Shown: positions 37,101 to 42,264 of the stretch, piece by piece
Layout: every line of letters begins with the position of its first letter
Numbering within the stretch: the stretch's first letter is position 1
Assembly (NCBI GenBank): GCA_964017125.1
Contig: OZ024902.1
Location: forward strand, 109,159,188 to 109,223,187
DNA length: 64,000 nt
Direction of reading: 5' to 3'
Origin: Flabesymbios commensalis
Taxonomy: Eukaryota; Annelida; Polychaeta; Terebellida; Flabelligeridae
Position numbers and translations under genes: made by a program
The notes under the pieces: model-generated
What the model was told of the DNA's origin: nothing
Database searches by the model: none
The model's input: only the letters and a program-made list of their open reading frames with translations

Positions 37101-38591
37101 TGATTGAGCAAGTTTTTTAAAACACAATTTAATCCAGCAGACACAAGACGTTGAATTAATGTTGGCCAAACGTTAGTCCATTGTCTACGACATTAGACCA
37201 ACGTTAAACCAACATTGACTCAACGTCCCCTATCTGCTGGGAAGGGTCCATCGCAACAATAACATGAACATGTGCTTTACATACACCTGTTATGCCTGTG
37301 CATTTTTTGTTCCCAGTGCTGTGTAAAACACGTGGTCTGGGAAGTTTTGTAAACAAAAATCGTCAGGAAAATGGAGTTGATTGAACAAGTTTTTTAAAAC
37401 ACAATTTAAGCACGGTTAATTAAAAAAAATATGTCAAAAGATTCATAAAAGTTTACAGTTTTTATATTTCTTGTTAAATTGTAAAAAAGAAACAGATTTA
37501 CAGATATATGTGAATTTTTTCCGAAACGTCGGAAACATGTCTTATAAAAATCCCTCTCGAGCTTGATAGCACGCGTGCGCATGGGTAATCCCAGGTCACT
37601 GGGTTGGCAATGTTTTGTCAATTTTCAGCGGCCGTTCACATCCAAATAGTCCAGTAATATTTTTTTGCAAATCGTGCAAGTAAATCTTCGTACATACTAA
37701 TTAAAATAAGTTAACATCATGATCGGTAGGTTTAAGTAGTTAGCGCCATTATTTTTGGCCAGCGTGGTCGTAAATGCGCGTCATAAAATCCGGCGCTCCA
37801 TGATATCGCGCTGTTGACTCAACCGCGCGTCACCGCGCGTCAGCGGGGACAAGGTCATGTTTTGAGACACTCTGAGTTGACAGATTGCATTATTTTTTTC
37901 ATTTATTTTTTGTTTTTTTAACTGGATTAAAGATTATATATTCAGATTCTCGAGGCTGCTAATTATTCTTAAACATACAAAAATAAATAAAAAAGAATTG
38001 AAAATTTAATGTCACTTTGTTAATCAATAGAATTTTTCAATCTTACCAGTTGATGGATTTGTTGACATCGGCAGGTTCCGCCATCTTTTGTCGTCTGCTA
38101 AACCAGCTTTCATGAAAAAAGATCCGCAAATAAAAAAGTGTAGCAATAATACGCAACGTACTTCTTTTTCTGTGTTGAAAAAAATCATCGCAAAAATAAC
38201 GCAAATTTTTTTTAATTACGACGTCATATTTTGCCGCACCCTATCGTTATGATGATGTAGACCTCTATCCGTATAACTTCTATAAGGATATTCGCTGATT
38301 CAATTTTGATATTCAATTCTTGGCAACAAGCGTGACCGGCCTTTATTATCGCCTTGAGGCAGGAGGGTCCTCGGCGTGAGTACTGTCGCCGTGACCCGTG
38401 TCGCCTGTCGGGCTGAGCTGAGGCTGAGCCTCGCCCCTGGGCCTGCGGCACTGCCACTGCGCCCTGCGCTGCCGAGTCGGAGACGGCATTTTGATTTGTG
38501 ACTTACTGGAGATAGAAACGCCTCGTGGTCTCAACACTTCTCCCGAAGATAAAATGAATAAACAAGGTAAACATAGCAGTGAAAACCACAT
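987..38591 (-). CDS. PRKCSH: Glucosidase II beta subunit (PRKCSH), exons 1-11, 3' part outside window
   Basis: This is the regulatory beta subunit of ER glucosidase II, which trims glucose from N-glycans. In the known family it holds the catalytic alpha subunit in the ER. Eleven GT-AG exons join in phase: 38507-38591, 15850-15966, 14359-14454, 14149-14206, 7316-7433, 4526-4589, 4286-4351, 3717-3801, 3067-3145, 2257-2370 and 987-1121 (1017 nt, 339 codons). In order they give a hydrophobic signal peptide (about 1-17), the RPRGVS motif, two cysteine/aspartate LDLa-type modules with DDYCDC and DGICDCCD (about 40-118), a charged helical stretch (119-215), two EF-hand loops (224-235 and 243-254) and an acidic tract (about 311-339). 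The order and spacing match the vertebrate protein as I recall it. The MRH lectin domain and any ER-retention signal must lie left of base 1. Intron 1 is about 22.5 kb and carries another gene. Confidence 0.93.
1122..2256. other. PRKCSH intron 10
   Basis: AT-rich, no exon seen. At about 2009-2056 a short hairpin pairs CAACTTGAGGTTGTG with CACAACCTCAAGTGG. This is the same inner palindrome as the type B TTAA elements, here without clear element ends. Confidence 0.5.
2257..2370 (-). CDS. PRKCSH: PRKCSH exon 10
   Basis: The acceptor is TGACAG| and the donor GGCC|GTATGT; exactly 38 codons. It encodes [20 protein letters not shown], then [18 protein letters not shown]. It corresponds to the segment after the EF hands in vertebrates (D...F...VW..I...Y). 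Phase 0 on both sides. Confidence 0.85.
2422..2532. mobile_element. Palindromic MITE, CCCAGCAAA / CCAACATTG family
   Basis: The left end CCCAGCAAAAACGGGC pairs with the right end GCCCTGTGTTTGCCGGG. The interior arms are TTCACCCAATG and CATTGGGTGAA. Related copies lie at 29928-30037, 36857-36965, 37134-37242 and 47677-47784. It sits in PRKCSH intron 9 next to exon 10. Confidence 0.75.
2936..3027. repeat. Short palindromic repeat beside PRKCSH exon 9
   Basis: Arms GCTCTGC..GCAAAGCCAAAAGG and CCTTTTGGTTTTGCGAAGC pair around a short loop containing TAGCTCACTTGACAAGTAAG. A diverged relative lies at about 48538-48690. It begins only about 40 bases from the exon 9 donor. Confidence 0.65.
3067..3145 (-). 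CDS. PRKCSH: PRKCSH exon 9 (EF-hand pair)
   Basis: The acceptor is TTTTAG| and the donor AAAG|GTAAAA. It encodes [20 protein letters not shown] and SPEEAK. The loop [12 protein letters not shown] carries D1, D3, N5, S9 and E12, a canonical calcium ligand set. The first loop is completed across the exon 8/9 junction. Ends in phase 0. Confidence 0.93.
3303..3355. repeat. Hairpin of the CACTTGAAGTTGTG type
   Basis: CACTTGAAGTTGTG faces CACAACTACTGAGTGGG with the GCAGCGAGA loop. It matches the core of type B TTAA elements, but no element ends are visible. Confidence 0.55.
3717..3801 (-). CDS. PRKCSH: PRKCSH exon 8 (start of EF-hand pair)
   Basis: The acceptor is CACCAG| and the donor TT|GTAAGT. 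It encodes [20 protein letters not shown] then [18 protein letters not shown] is the entry into the first EF-hand loop. Enters in phase 1 and leaves in phase 2. Confidence 0.92.
4018..4237. mobile_element. TTAA-flanked hairpin MITE, type C
   Basis: Runs from TTAACCTTTTCAGTGTGG to GTAAGGGTTAA with intact TTAA at both edges. Its left third is a nearly perfect hairpin (TATACGCCAGA / TCTGGCGTATA). It sits in PRKCSH intron 7, about 50 bases from exon 7. Confidence 0.85.
4286..4351 (-). CDS. PRKCSH: PRKCSH exon 7 (coiled-coil region)
   Basis: The acceptor is TGTCAG| and the donor GATG|GTAAGT. It encodes [20 protein letters not shown] followed by WDG. The [15 protein letters not shown] stretch aligns well with the EKPEREAKEQHQKLW segment of the vertebrate protein. 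Phase 1 to phase 1. Confidence 0.93.
4526..4589 (-). CDS. PRKCSH: PRKCSH exon 6 (coiled-coil region)
   Basis: A T-rich tract and TTTTTAG| precede the exon, and the donor is CAAG|GTACAT. It encodes [20 protein letters not shown] and then QG (split), a heptad-like charged helix. The unspliced open frame around it is read-through of the intron. Confidence 0.88.
4742..5679. mobile_element. Inverted-repeat element carrying five ~150-bp tandem repeats
   Basis: AAGTCTCCACC at 4742 faces GGTGGAGACTT ending at 5679. Between them a unit of about 150 bp recurs; GCGGCCATGTTGAATATGC or close variants start at 4862, 5006, 5158, 5309 and 5469. No coding capacity. It fills most of PRKCSH intron 5. Confidence 0.75.
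5680..7009. other. Intron 5 remainder, nothing recognised
   Basis: AT-rich. Open frames here are short and lack splice or family support. Confidence 0.5.
7010..7099. mobile_element. TTAA-flanked perfect-type hairpin (90 bp), type E
   Basis: TTAACCCTTTCACC at the left and GGTGAAAGGGTTAA at the right bound an almost complete palindrome with arms of about 40 bp and intact TTAA on both sides. Confidence 0.85.
7316..7433 (-). CDS. PRKCSH: PRKCSH exon 5 (charged helical region)
   Basis: The acceptor is TTAG| and the donor AAGCAG|GTTAGC. It encodes [20 protein letters not shown] and then [19 protein letters not shown], matching the charged helix after the LDLa modules. The single leading G completes the lysine codon split from exon 4, so the phase agrees. 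Ends in phase 0. Confidence 0.92.
7434..8857. other. PRKCSH intron 4, 3' part
   Basis: AT-rich. A short palindromic duplication of GCATTGTGAAATGCAGCA lies at about 8157-8205, and a decayed hairpin near 8718-8790. No exon seen. Confidence 0.45.
8858..9006. mobile_element. Short inverted-repeat MITE with TTCGCAAAATT motifs
   Basis: GTAGATC at the left faces GATCTAC at the right. The interior is built from inverted copies of TTCGCAA and TTGCGAAAATT. Confidence 0.6.
9205..9475. repeat. Tandem repeat, ~100-bp unit, about 2.5 copies
   Basis: Shared words are AGAATAAAGAGAC, GATACA..TATAGAT and AATTACCTGAACTG, recurring every 90-105 bases. Confidence 0.65.
9880..12425. repeat. Satellite array, ~146-bp unit, about 17 copies, with 740-bp higher-order period
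   Basis: Each unit carries TAATGGTCTAGCCATCTAGC, ATAATGGCCGATA, GCGGCCATTTTGAA and AAGATGCATCCTCTCC. Two variant classes alternate late in the array (AGCACGGTTTACC versus TTGAGCGGTTTTCATG). The marker AACTTTGACAAAATG recurs at 11266 and 12006 and GATATCTTGAGCGG at 11341 and 12081, both exactly 740 bases apart. No coding function. Confidence 0.92.
12426..12800. repeat. Dispersed repeat with AGATATGCTCCGGAAACG motif and GGCCCAAC microsatellite
   Basis: Two diverged half-units contain AGTACTTT..GAGAT.TGCTCC and GGAAACGAA (about 12530-12600 and 12660-12750). They are followed by four copies of GGCCCAAC at about 12756-12791. It directly abuts the satellite. Confidence 0.6.
12801..14148. other. 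PRKCSH intron 4, 5' part
   Basis: No exon seen. A long G run lies at about 13402-13420. First TAGGCCTA palindromes at 13531 and 13941. Confidence 0.45.
14149..14206 (-). CDS. PRKCSH: PRKCSH exon 4 (second LDLa-type module, end)
   Basis: The acceptor is TTCCAG| and the donor GCAA|GTATGT. It encodes [20 protein letters not shown] (the last codon is split), completing the second acidic cysteine module. Enters in phase 1 and leaves in phase 2. Confidence 0.93.
14359..14454 (-). CDS. PRKCSH: PRKCSH exon 3 (second LDLa-type module, first part)
   Basis: The acceptor is TTTCAG| and the donor TGTG|GTGAGT. It encodes [20 protein letters not shown] and then [12 protein letters not shown]. It aligns with the family's ACPNG..HCTN.G.KP..IPS..VNDG.CDCCDG pattern. 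Phase 1 to phase 1. Confidence 0.95.
14649..14758. mobile_element. TTAA hairpin element, type D, right end unclear
   Basis: TTAACCTTTTCAAGCCGG starts the element. The interior hairpin pairs CATCTTTATCCACTACAAG with its inverse copy. The right end is not clear and may be truncated at a TTTAAA. Same family as 15996-16211. Confidence 0.55.
14784..14928. repeat. Short palindromic array, AACCCAGGTTATCTTGAT type
   Basis: GATAACCCAG, CTGGGTTATC and CCTGGGTTATCTTGATAACC recur about four times in alternating orientation. The array could fold into several alternative hairpins. Confidence 0.7.
15177..15379. mobile_element. MITE with CAGGGCGCGAAATT ends and 5-bp target duplication
   Basis: CAGGGCGCGAAATTG faces CAATTTCGAGCCTTG. 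The flanking ATATT repeats directly on both sides. Same terminal family as 17828-18128. The interior is rich in inverted TTGTCC / GGACAA words. Confidence 0.75.
15489..15542. repeat. Hairpin of the CACTTGAAGTTGTG type
   Basis: CCACTTGAAGTTGTGTCTCG faces CTCACAATCTCGAGTGG. No element ends seen. Confidence 0.5.
15850..15966 (-). CDS. PRKCSH: PRKCSH exon 2 (first LDLa-type module)
   Basis: The acceptor is TTACAG| and the donor CCAG|GTACAT. Joined to exon 1 it reads [20 protein letters not shown], then [20 protein letters not shown] and DEP. The acidic, cysteine-rich pattern matches the first calcium-binding module of the family. Enters and leaves in phase 1. Confidence 0.95.
15996..16211. mobile_element. 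TTAA-flanked MITE, type D
   Basis: TTAACCCTTTAAGCCCTC to CTGAAAGGGTTAA, 216 bp, intact TTAA at both ends. The CATCTTCATCCACTACAAG segment matches 14649-14758. It lies 30 bases upstream of PRKCSH exon 2, inside intron 1. Confidence 0.8.
16255..16395. mobile_element. TTAA hairpin MITE, type C, decayed fragment
   Basis: The GTCTTAGTTAACTCTTTC to CGCGCTGAAGGGGG stretch matches the right two thirds of 51952-52195, including the TCAGTGC hairpin arm. The left end is missing. Confidence 0.6.
16831..18205. mobile_element. pogo/Tigger-like non-autonomous element, with another MITE inside
   Basis: TACAGTGAAACTCGGTCCC at the left faces AGCAGGTTTTACTGTA at the right, flanked by TA. Such ends are typical of pogo-like elements with TA targets. 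The interior carries no transposase frame. The element at 17828-18128 is inserted in it. Confidence 0.6.
17828..18128. mobile_element. MITE with CAGGGTTCGAAATTAGC ends and 5-bp target duplication
   Basis: CAGGGTTCGAAATTAGC faces GTTAATTTCTAACCCTG. CTATG is directly repeated at both edges. The interior is built of GGTCCGGTGGCC / GGACCACCAG words in both orientations. Inserted in 16831-18205. Confidence 0.78.
18206..18965. other. Intron 1 sequence, nothing recognised
   Basis: AT-rich, no exon or clear repeat structure. Two overlapping TAGGCCTA palindromes at 18942-18955. Confidence 0.45.
18968..19790. repeat. Pyrimidine-rich minisatellite, irregular 60-100-bp unit
   Basis: Recurring words are GTTGACACTCC, TCTTCCCATTGACATCATT, TTCTCATTTCTCATTC and CTGTATTCTCCAG. 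Strong strand asymmetry (C/T-rich on plus). Open frames on both strands are by-products. Confidence 0.8.
19972..22580. mobile_element. Inverted-repeat element with TAGGGCCAA ends, hosting other insertions
   Basis: TAGGGCCAATGATTTTCCG at 19972 faces CGGAAAATCATCACTTGG plus CCCTA ending 22580, flanked by TA. The interior keeps TTTCCGTTT / CGCGGAAAA words. It contains the 21101-22519 element and, at about 20384-20720, a GGACCACCAG-rich segment related to 17828-18128. No coding frame. Confidence 0.65.
21101..22519. mobile_element. hAT-like non-autonomous element with GGGTAT target duplication
   Basis: CAGTGTTGGCGCTAGCC at the left faces CACCGCCAACACTG at the right. GGGTAT is directly repeated outside both ends. 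CAGTG-type ends suggest hAT. Inner ends also carry GTGGCTAA / TTAGCCAC words. Nested in 19972-22580. Confidence 0.7.
23334..23566. mobile_element. TTAA-flanked MITE, type A
   Basis: TTAACCCTTATGTTGCCG faces CGGCAGCATAAGGGTTAA, with intact TTAA on both sides, 233 bp. A central hairpin pairs AGCTGGAATTGC with GCAATTTCCAGCT. Same family as 30170-30405 and 50573-50802. Confidence 0.88.
24161..24783. mobile_element. Inverted-repeat element enclosing a 560-bp GA-rich microsatellite
   Basis: GGATTGTAGTATCACCCCCA faces GGGGGTAATACTACAATCC. The interior from about 24185 to 24745 is degenerate GAGAGAGTAGGAGA repeat. The open frame on the minus strand (Leu/Ser-rich) is a product of the microsatellite. 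Confidence 0.75.
25300..25556. repeat. Inverted G-run/C-run repeat
   Basis: GTTCGTGCCCAGG and a G run at the left face a C run and ACGGCCCTGAACG at the right. Probably a small MITE inside the 22626-26648 element. Confidence 0.45.
26649..27420. other. AT-rich intron sequence
   Basis: No exon or repeat boundary seen on either strand. Confidence 0.4.
27421..29900. repeat. AT-rich tandem repeat, ~475-bp unit, four copies plus a fragment
   Basis: CATAGTAACCA marks units at about 27467, 27847, 28324 and 28800. ATCAGTGAGTACATAA recurs near 27532, 27910, 28388 and 28849, and ATGGGAACCAGCTAAATAC in each unit. A further fragment begins near 29576 after an unrelated spacer (about 29370-29575). Each unit carries a C run near its end. 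Confidence 0.88.
29928..30037. mobile_element. Palindromic MITE, CCCAGCAAA / CCAACATTG family
   Basis: CCCACCAAACACGAGGC faces CGAGTTTGATGGG. The interior pairs ATTCACCCAATGTTG with CAATATTGGGTGAAT. Copy of the family at 2422-2532. Confidence 0.72.
30170..30405. mobile_element. TTAA-flanked MITE, type A
   Basis: TTAAATCCTTCTCTAGC to CAAGGGTTAA, 236 bp. A central hairpin pairs AAGCTGGAATTGC with GCAATTTCCAGCTT. It lies just downstream of the nested gene's stop codon, so it could fall in its 3' UTR. Confidence 0.8.
30582..33513 (-). CDS. Nested gene exon 2 (main coding exon)
   Basis: TATTTTAG| at 33514 is a good acceptor. The open frame then runs 976 codons to TAG at 30582-30584. The frame is also open for seven codons upstream of the acceptor with an ATG at 33533, so an unspliced 983-residue start is the alternative. 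I found no inverted terminal repeats or target duplication hugging this exon. Confidence 0.88.
30582..38084 (-). CDS. Nested two-exon gene: transposase-derived-like protein with C-terminal Tudor-like domain (predicted 989 aa)
   Basis: Exon 1 (38047-38084) and exon 2 (30582-33513) join in phase 2 to give [13 protein letters not shown] followed by [11 protein letters not shown]. Seen in the spliced protein: a basic, lysine-rich coiled coil (about 140-300); [10 protein letters not shown] with a candidate catalytic Asp at about 363; FFCSMHPL, a CxxH-type motif, at about 461-468; [15 protein letters not shown] at about 722-736, resembling the ERVFS motif of hAT dimerisation regions; and a terminal barrel (about 918-989) with HKWADEEG.., YEGYIHEV and GDLTVL, like Tudor/agenet folds. 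I recall highly repeated invertebrate proteins of this build but cannot name the family. The gene lies wholly inside PRKCSH intron 1 on the same strand. The frame is uninterrupted over 2.9 kb among heavily decayed repeats. Function unknown; it could be an active element's ORF or a domesticated gene. Confidence 0.75.
33620..34720. repeat. C-rich tandem repeat, ~300-325-bp unit, about 3.5 copies
   Basis: ATCCGGAC..AGGTTATA recurs near 33637, 33934 and 34259, with a shortened copy near 34557. ACCCTGCCTGAATTTTTTTA and AATCCACAGGGGCTACTGC recur in step. It lies in the nested gene's intron. Confidence 0.85.
34986..36822. mobile_element. pogo-like non-autonomous element with internal TATAACACGA array
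   Basis: CAGTAATTATCCGTTATAGC faces GTTATAACGAATAACTACTG. Subterminal ACACGAATCG and CGATTCGT words continue the inverted ends. The centre (about 35390-35660) repeats TTATAAAATATTATAACACG in palindromic units. No transposase frame. Inside the nested gene's intron. Confidence 0.68.
36857..37410. repeat. 277-bp direct tandem duplication, two copies
   Basis: Unit 1 (36857-37133) and unit 2 (37134-37410) are nearly identical by eye. Each starts with CCAGCAGACACAAGA, carries a CCAACATTG-family palindrome in its first 109 bases and ends GTTTTTTAAAACACAATTTA. Few differences imply a recent event. Confidence 0.9.
37411..38046. other. Nested gene intron, 5' part
   Basis: AT-rich with a short CpG-rich patch at 37760-37860. 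No exon beyond 38047-38084 seen. Confidence 0.4.
38047..38084 (-). CDS. Nested gene exon 1 (start codon exon)
   Basis: The ATG at 38084 sits in a strong context (AAAAGATGGCGG). It is followed by [12 protein letters not shown] and a TG| phase-2 end at the donor GTAAGA. The G after the exon 2 acceptor completes TGG (Trp). An upstream out-of-frame ATG lies at about 38112 in a weak context. Too short to be called alone; support comes from the phase match, the donor and the start context. Confidence 0.62.
38085..38506 (-). promoter_or_regulatory. CpG-dense patch between PRKCSH exon 1 and nested exon 1
   Basis: About 38330-38530 is strikingly GC- and CpG-rich compared with the AT-rich surroundings. 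It overlaps the start of PRKCSH intron 1 and lies directly upstream of the nested gene's first exon. By inference it is a promoter region for one or both genes. No TATA box is evident. Confidence 0.4.
38507..38591 (-). CDS. PRKCSH: PRKCSH exon 1 (signal peptide)
   Basis: Starts at ATG 38591 and encodes [18 protein letters not shown], a hydrophobic leader, followed by [16 protein letters not shown] is the conserved start of the mature subunit. The donor is A|GTAAGT at 38506 and the exon ends in phase 1. The open frame continues into the intron as low-complexity sequence, so the splice is needed. The start is chosen because the leader is a good ER signal and no earlier in-frame ATG is needed. 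Confidence 0.9.
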
Positions 38592-39048
38592 AATTGCAGT
38601 ACTGAAGACTGAGCTAAACAGCCTGACAGGTGCACAAAATTAGTGATGATTTGTCACTTTTTCTGATACCGGCGTTGGGGATTCCCTCAAAATATTTATC
38701 AACGTTCTGTCGTTGGATTGGCCGGTGAGAGTGAGGCTGGGTATCCTCTCATTCGGGTTTATTCCCCAGGGGTTATTTATTTTCACCAGGTGTCGCATAC
38801 ATGTGTAGGGAAAATCCTGAAATTAAAGCAGTTTGCACCTGATACTCCATCATGGCCTTCGAGGATTAAAGATTAAAGCAGACTTGGCCTCTATCATGGG
38901 CAAAGCCCCCCCCCCACTTTAAGATTTTTCCACAAGCCAGGCCAACATATAAAAAAAATCAACTTTTCTCTAGACTAGACCTCTTCTTGTAACTTTATTT
39001 TGAAATATACAAATTCGTGGTTTTTGTCCTACATACAGAATTGAGATA
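38592..39048 (-). promoter_or_regulatory. Region upstream of PRKCSH
   Basis: This must contain the 5' UTR and promoter of PRKCSH. I see no coding exon and no clear TATA box. A C-run lies near 38908-38920. The right edge meets the inverted-repeat element at 39049. Confidence 0.35.
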
Positions 39049-40122
39049 GGGGAGAGGCGGGTTAGTTGAGCCACTTTTTACAATATTTCGTCTGGTGTTT
39101 TCCCAGTTGATCGTAGAATGGTTAGGATAGTTTTAAAACATGACTATATTTTATTACATATATATCCAACATCAATGAAAGATGAAAAGAACGATTAAAA
39201 AAAAAGTTATGGATGCACAACTGAGAGTGGTGAAAGTGGCTCAACTAACCCGCTGTATGGGGTAAGTTGTGCCAAGCAAGGAGGTAAATTGATCACCTAT
39301 GGTAAAAATTTACTATTGACAAATGTACATGCCAAGATGTTATTTTTTGTCCAGAAAATGCAAAAAATAGAAAAATAAACACTTTTGTACATCACATAAG
39401 GGTTGGGCCTAAATTTGTTGACAAATCTCCTCCAAGTCCCAAGTAATACAATCGGTATTATAGCCTGTATTGATGCATGGATCATTGTTTTCTTGTATTT
39501 ATTAAAAAGATATATACTATTATTATGTGTCTTTATTATATTGACCTATATATGATGTCATTTGTTACACTATATCACATTCTACAATAATATATTATAT
39601 TCCCACTGGGGTATGATGAGCCATGTCGACTGGGGTTAGTTGATCCACATTTTGTAATATGTATTTACCTACTGGGGTAAGATGAGCCATGAATGGGGTT
39701 AATTGAGCCGGTTGATCAACTTACCCCATCTTATTTGGCTCAACTTACCCCACAACAGCCATATTGTATAAAATGTAAAATTTTGTGGCATTTCAATGAT
39801 CCAAGTTGAGTGTTACATTGACATAGGCTATCTTTATGTATTTGACTGCCTAGCCCTATAGCAAGAATTTACAGAATCCCTACTGCTTCCGTAATATTAA
39901 TGCAAACATTATGATATCTGAATTCTACTGAGTACAGCTAAAAATGCATTTTTGAACCACAAAACTCCCTACCTGCAAAATGATCTGTGCTCACAACGTG
40001 GCCATGTAAATAATATCACACTTAATCACCAGGTGGTGTTCAAACTTCCTTAAAATCCCATGTGTAGAAATGCGAGGGGGTGGATCAACTAACCCTGTGG
40101 CTCAACTAACCCGACTCTCCCC
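39049..40122. mobile_element. TA-flanked element, GGGGAGA ends, GGGGTAAGTTGAGCC phrase
   Basis: GGGGAGAGGCGGGTTAGTTG at the left faces CAACTAACCCGACTCTCCCC at the right, with TA on both sides. The interior repeats GGGGTTAGTTGA, GGGGTAAG.TGAGCCA and inverses near 39230-39280 and 39600-39760. No coding frame. First of three adjacent relatives. Confidence 0.8.
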
Positions 40123-40605
40123 TACCAACAATGAACAGGTAAAACAGCAAAAAAACACAGAGAATAGGCCTACGTTAAGACATTTTTTTATAGTTTGAAC
40201 ATTTTAGTCCAGTCGACAAACGGCTAAAAAAATGGCCTTAACCTAGTGACTTCCTAACTAATTAGGCCCTATAACATAGTTTATTTTAACTCTTTTGAAC
40301 CTGGGAAGTATCATATTAAAATTCTTAAGAAATTCGAAGTGCGGAAAAGTGCGAAATCCAAGATGGCGTCCGAGATGGCGTGTCCCAGATCTATACAAGT
40401 TTCAAGGTAAAATATGATTTTTTACAAATAAATGTAGGCCTAGTCTAGCCTATATATATAGGAACAAGTGTATAAACACGGTAGGCATAGCCTACCTCAT
40501 TTTAATATGATTTTAACTGGCCAATCCATTTATGGTAGGCCCACTATTTTCATGATTCAAGATCATCTTCAAGGTCAAAAAATCAATTCCAAGGTTAAAA
40601 ATATA
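40123..40605. other. Spacer with one weak start-exon candidate
   Basis: At 40363-40406 (plus) an ATG in CCAAGATGGCG context is followed by fourteen codons and CAAG|GTAAAA. No matching second exon was found. Otherwise unremarkable. Confidence 0.3.
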
Positions 40606-41532
40606 GGGGGAGACTGGGGCACCTTGAGACGGAAAAATTCAAATCTCCAAACATAGGCTCCTATATTTAATTTTCGTAATAAAACATTTTGACTAGGGCC
40701 TACACATATGGATAGGCCCTACAGTACAGCATCCAGTGGGGTAAAAATCTATTTGACCAAGAAATGAAAATTTTCAGAAATGTGTATAACCTTTCATTTT
40801 TTAACAAAATATATTTTCAAAAAAATGTCTCAATGTAGGCCTACCTCGTAGGCCTATACGGCCTACTCGGGCACTTTGAGACACCACCTGTCTGTGCGCC
40901 ATATAAATATTTCATTTTGTTTGTTTTTTTAAATTCTTAGAGACATTTGATTGTTCTGAAGCCTTGAGACACCATATTCGGTACCCGAAGACAGCGTGGA
41001 TCTATCTAATATCAAGATTTGAATATATACCTGTAGCTAAAGCCTGCAGTTAGCTAATACTAGATGTTACAGTGCCTGAAATAAATGGGGGCACCTTGAG
41101 ACACTTTCGAGGCACCTTGAGACAGATTTGGGGCACCTTGACACAGTTTTGGGGCACATTGAGACAGCGTCTCACATCTGATACCATAGTTTGTGTGTGG
41201 GGTGTATTTGAAGCAAAACCATTATACATAAGTTATAAAGTGATAACACCTGGTGTAAGATGCTACTAAAATCATAGGGAAAAAAAGTATTACGTGATCT
41301 ATAGAACCAAATATTGATCATACCAAAAAAATACTTTTCATATAAAAAATGAACCTAAGCTTACATACATGTCAAGGATGTCCAACAGCCATTAGCAATA
41401 GGGTGGAAAATGGAAATTGGTTAGTTTTGGTACCATTGACCAGATGGCGCAAAAATCGCAAAATAATTTCTGTGTCAAACAGGCCTGTCTCAAGGTGCCC
41501 CATATGTCTCAAGGTGCCCCATCAGTCTCCCC
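40606..41532. mobile_element. TA-flanked element, GGGGAGA ends, GGGGCACCTTGAGACA phrase
   Basis: GGGGGAGACTGGGGCACCTT faces CAAGGTGCCCCATCAGTCTC then CCC, with TA on both sides. GGGGCACCTTGAGACA or variants recur about five times at 41080-41170 and in the right end. No coding frame. Confidence 0.82.
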
Positions 41533-41775
41533 TATACAAATATGTTTGTTTACCAAATATAAACAGCAACAAGTCGATCACTTTTTCTGGTGTGATTTTG
41601 ACTGGATATGTAATCAATTTCTGGACCAATTTTGATGAATGAAAGTCATCTTCGAGGTCAAAACATAAATGTTAGGGTCAAGTTACTGAAAATGTTATTT
41701 ATCATCTATAGGTAAACCTAAGAACAAGTTTGATAATAAAGGTTTCCATTTTTTTTTATGTATTTATAAGGGGTA

Positions 41776-41966
41776 GGGGAGAGTGAGGTAAGTTGCCCAC
41801 CTTGCCCCAGAGATGGGGTAAGATGGGCCGTGCCAATTTATTCAGTTTATTTGCATTTATGTTAAAATCAATGTAGATTAAACTTTCATAAATACATTCA
41901 TTAATTTTGCCTATATGAATTGTATGAGCACAATAAAAAAGTGGCCCAACTTGCCTCATTCTCCCC
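41776..41966. mobile_element. TA-flanked short element, GGGGAGA ends, GAGGTAAGTTG phrase
   Basis: GGGGAGAGTGAGGTAAGTTG faces CAACTTGCCTCATTCTCCCC with TA on both sides. 191 bp, the shortest of the three related elements. Confidence 0.8.
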
Positions 41967-42264
41967 TACCGGTAACCCGCCTGAGTTAACCCAGGAGTTA
42001 ACCTAGTGAGGGTCAGTTCAGGATGGATTTATCGTAGACCTATGGATATAGGCCTATGTGTGTTTTTACACAGAAAATCCTAGGATTCCCTTTTCCCATC
42101 ATATCCTAAGGTCATCTGAAGGTAATTTTCAAAAGGGCCGTCTTTTTGGTGGGCAATGACAAAATGGCCGTCATTAAATTGCAATTGACTGCATCCTTGT
42201 AGGCTACCCGACTGTCCGATTTTCTAAATGTTTTTCTGTCTAAAAATTGGTTTTAAATGAACTC

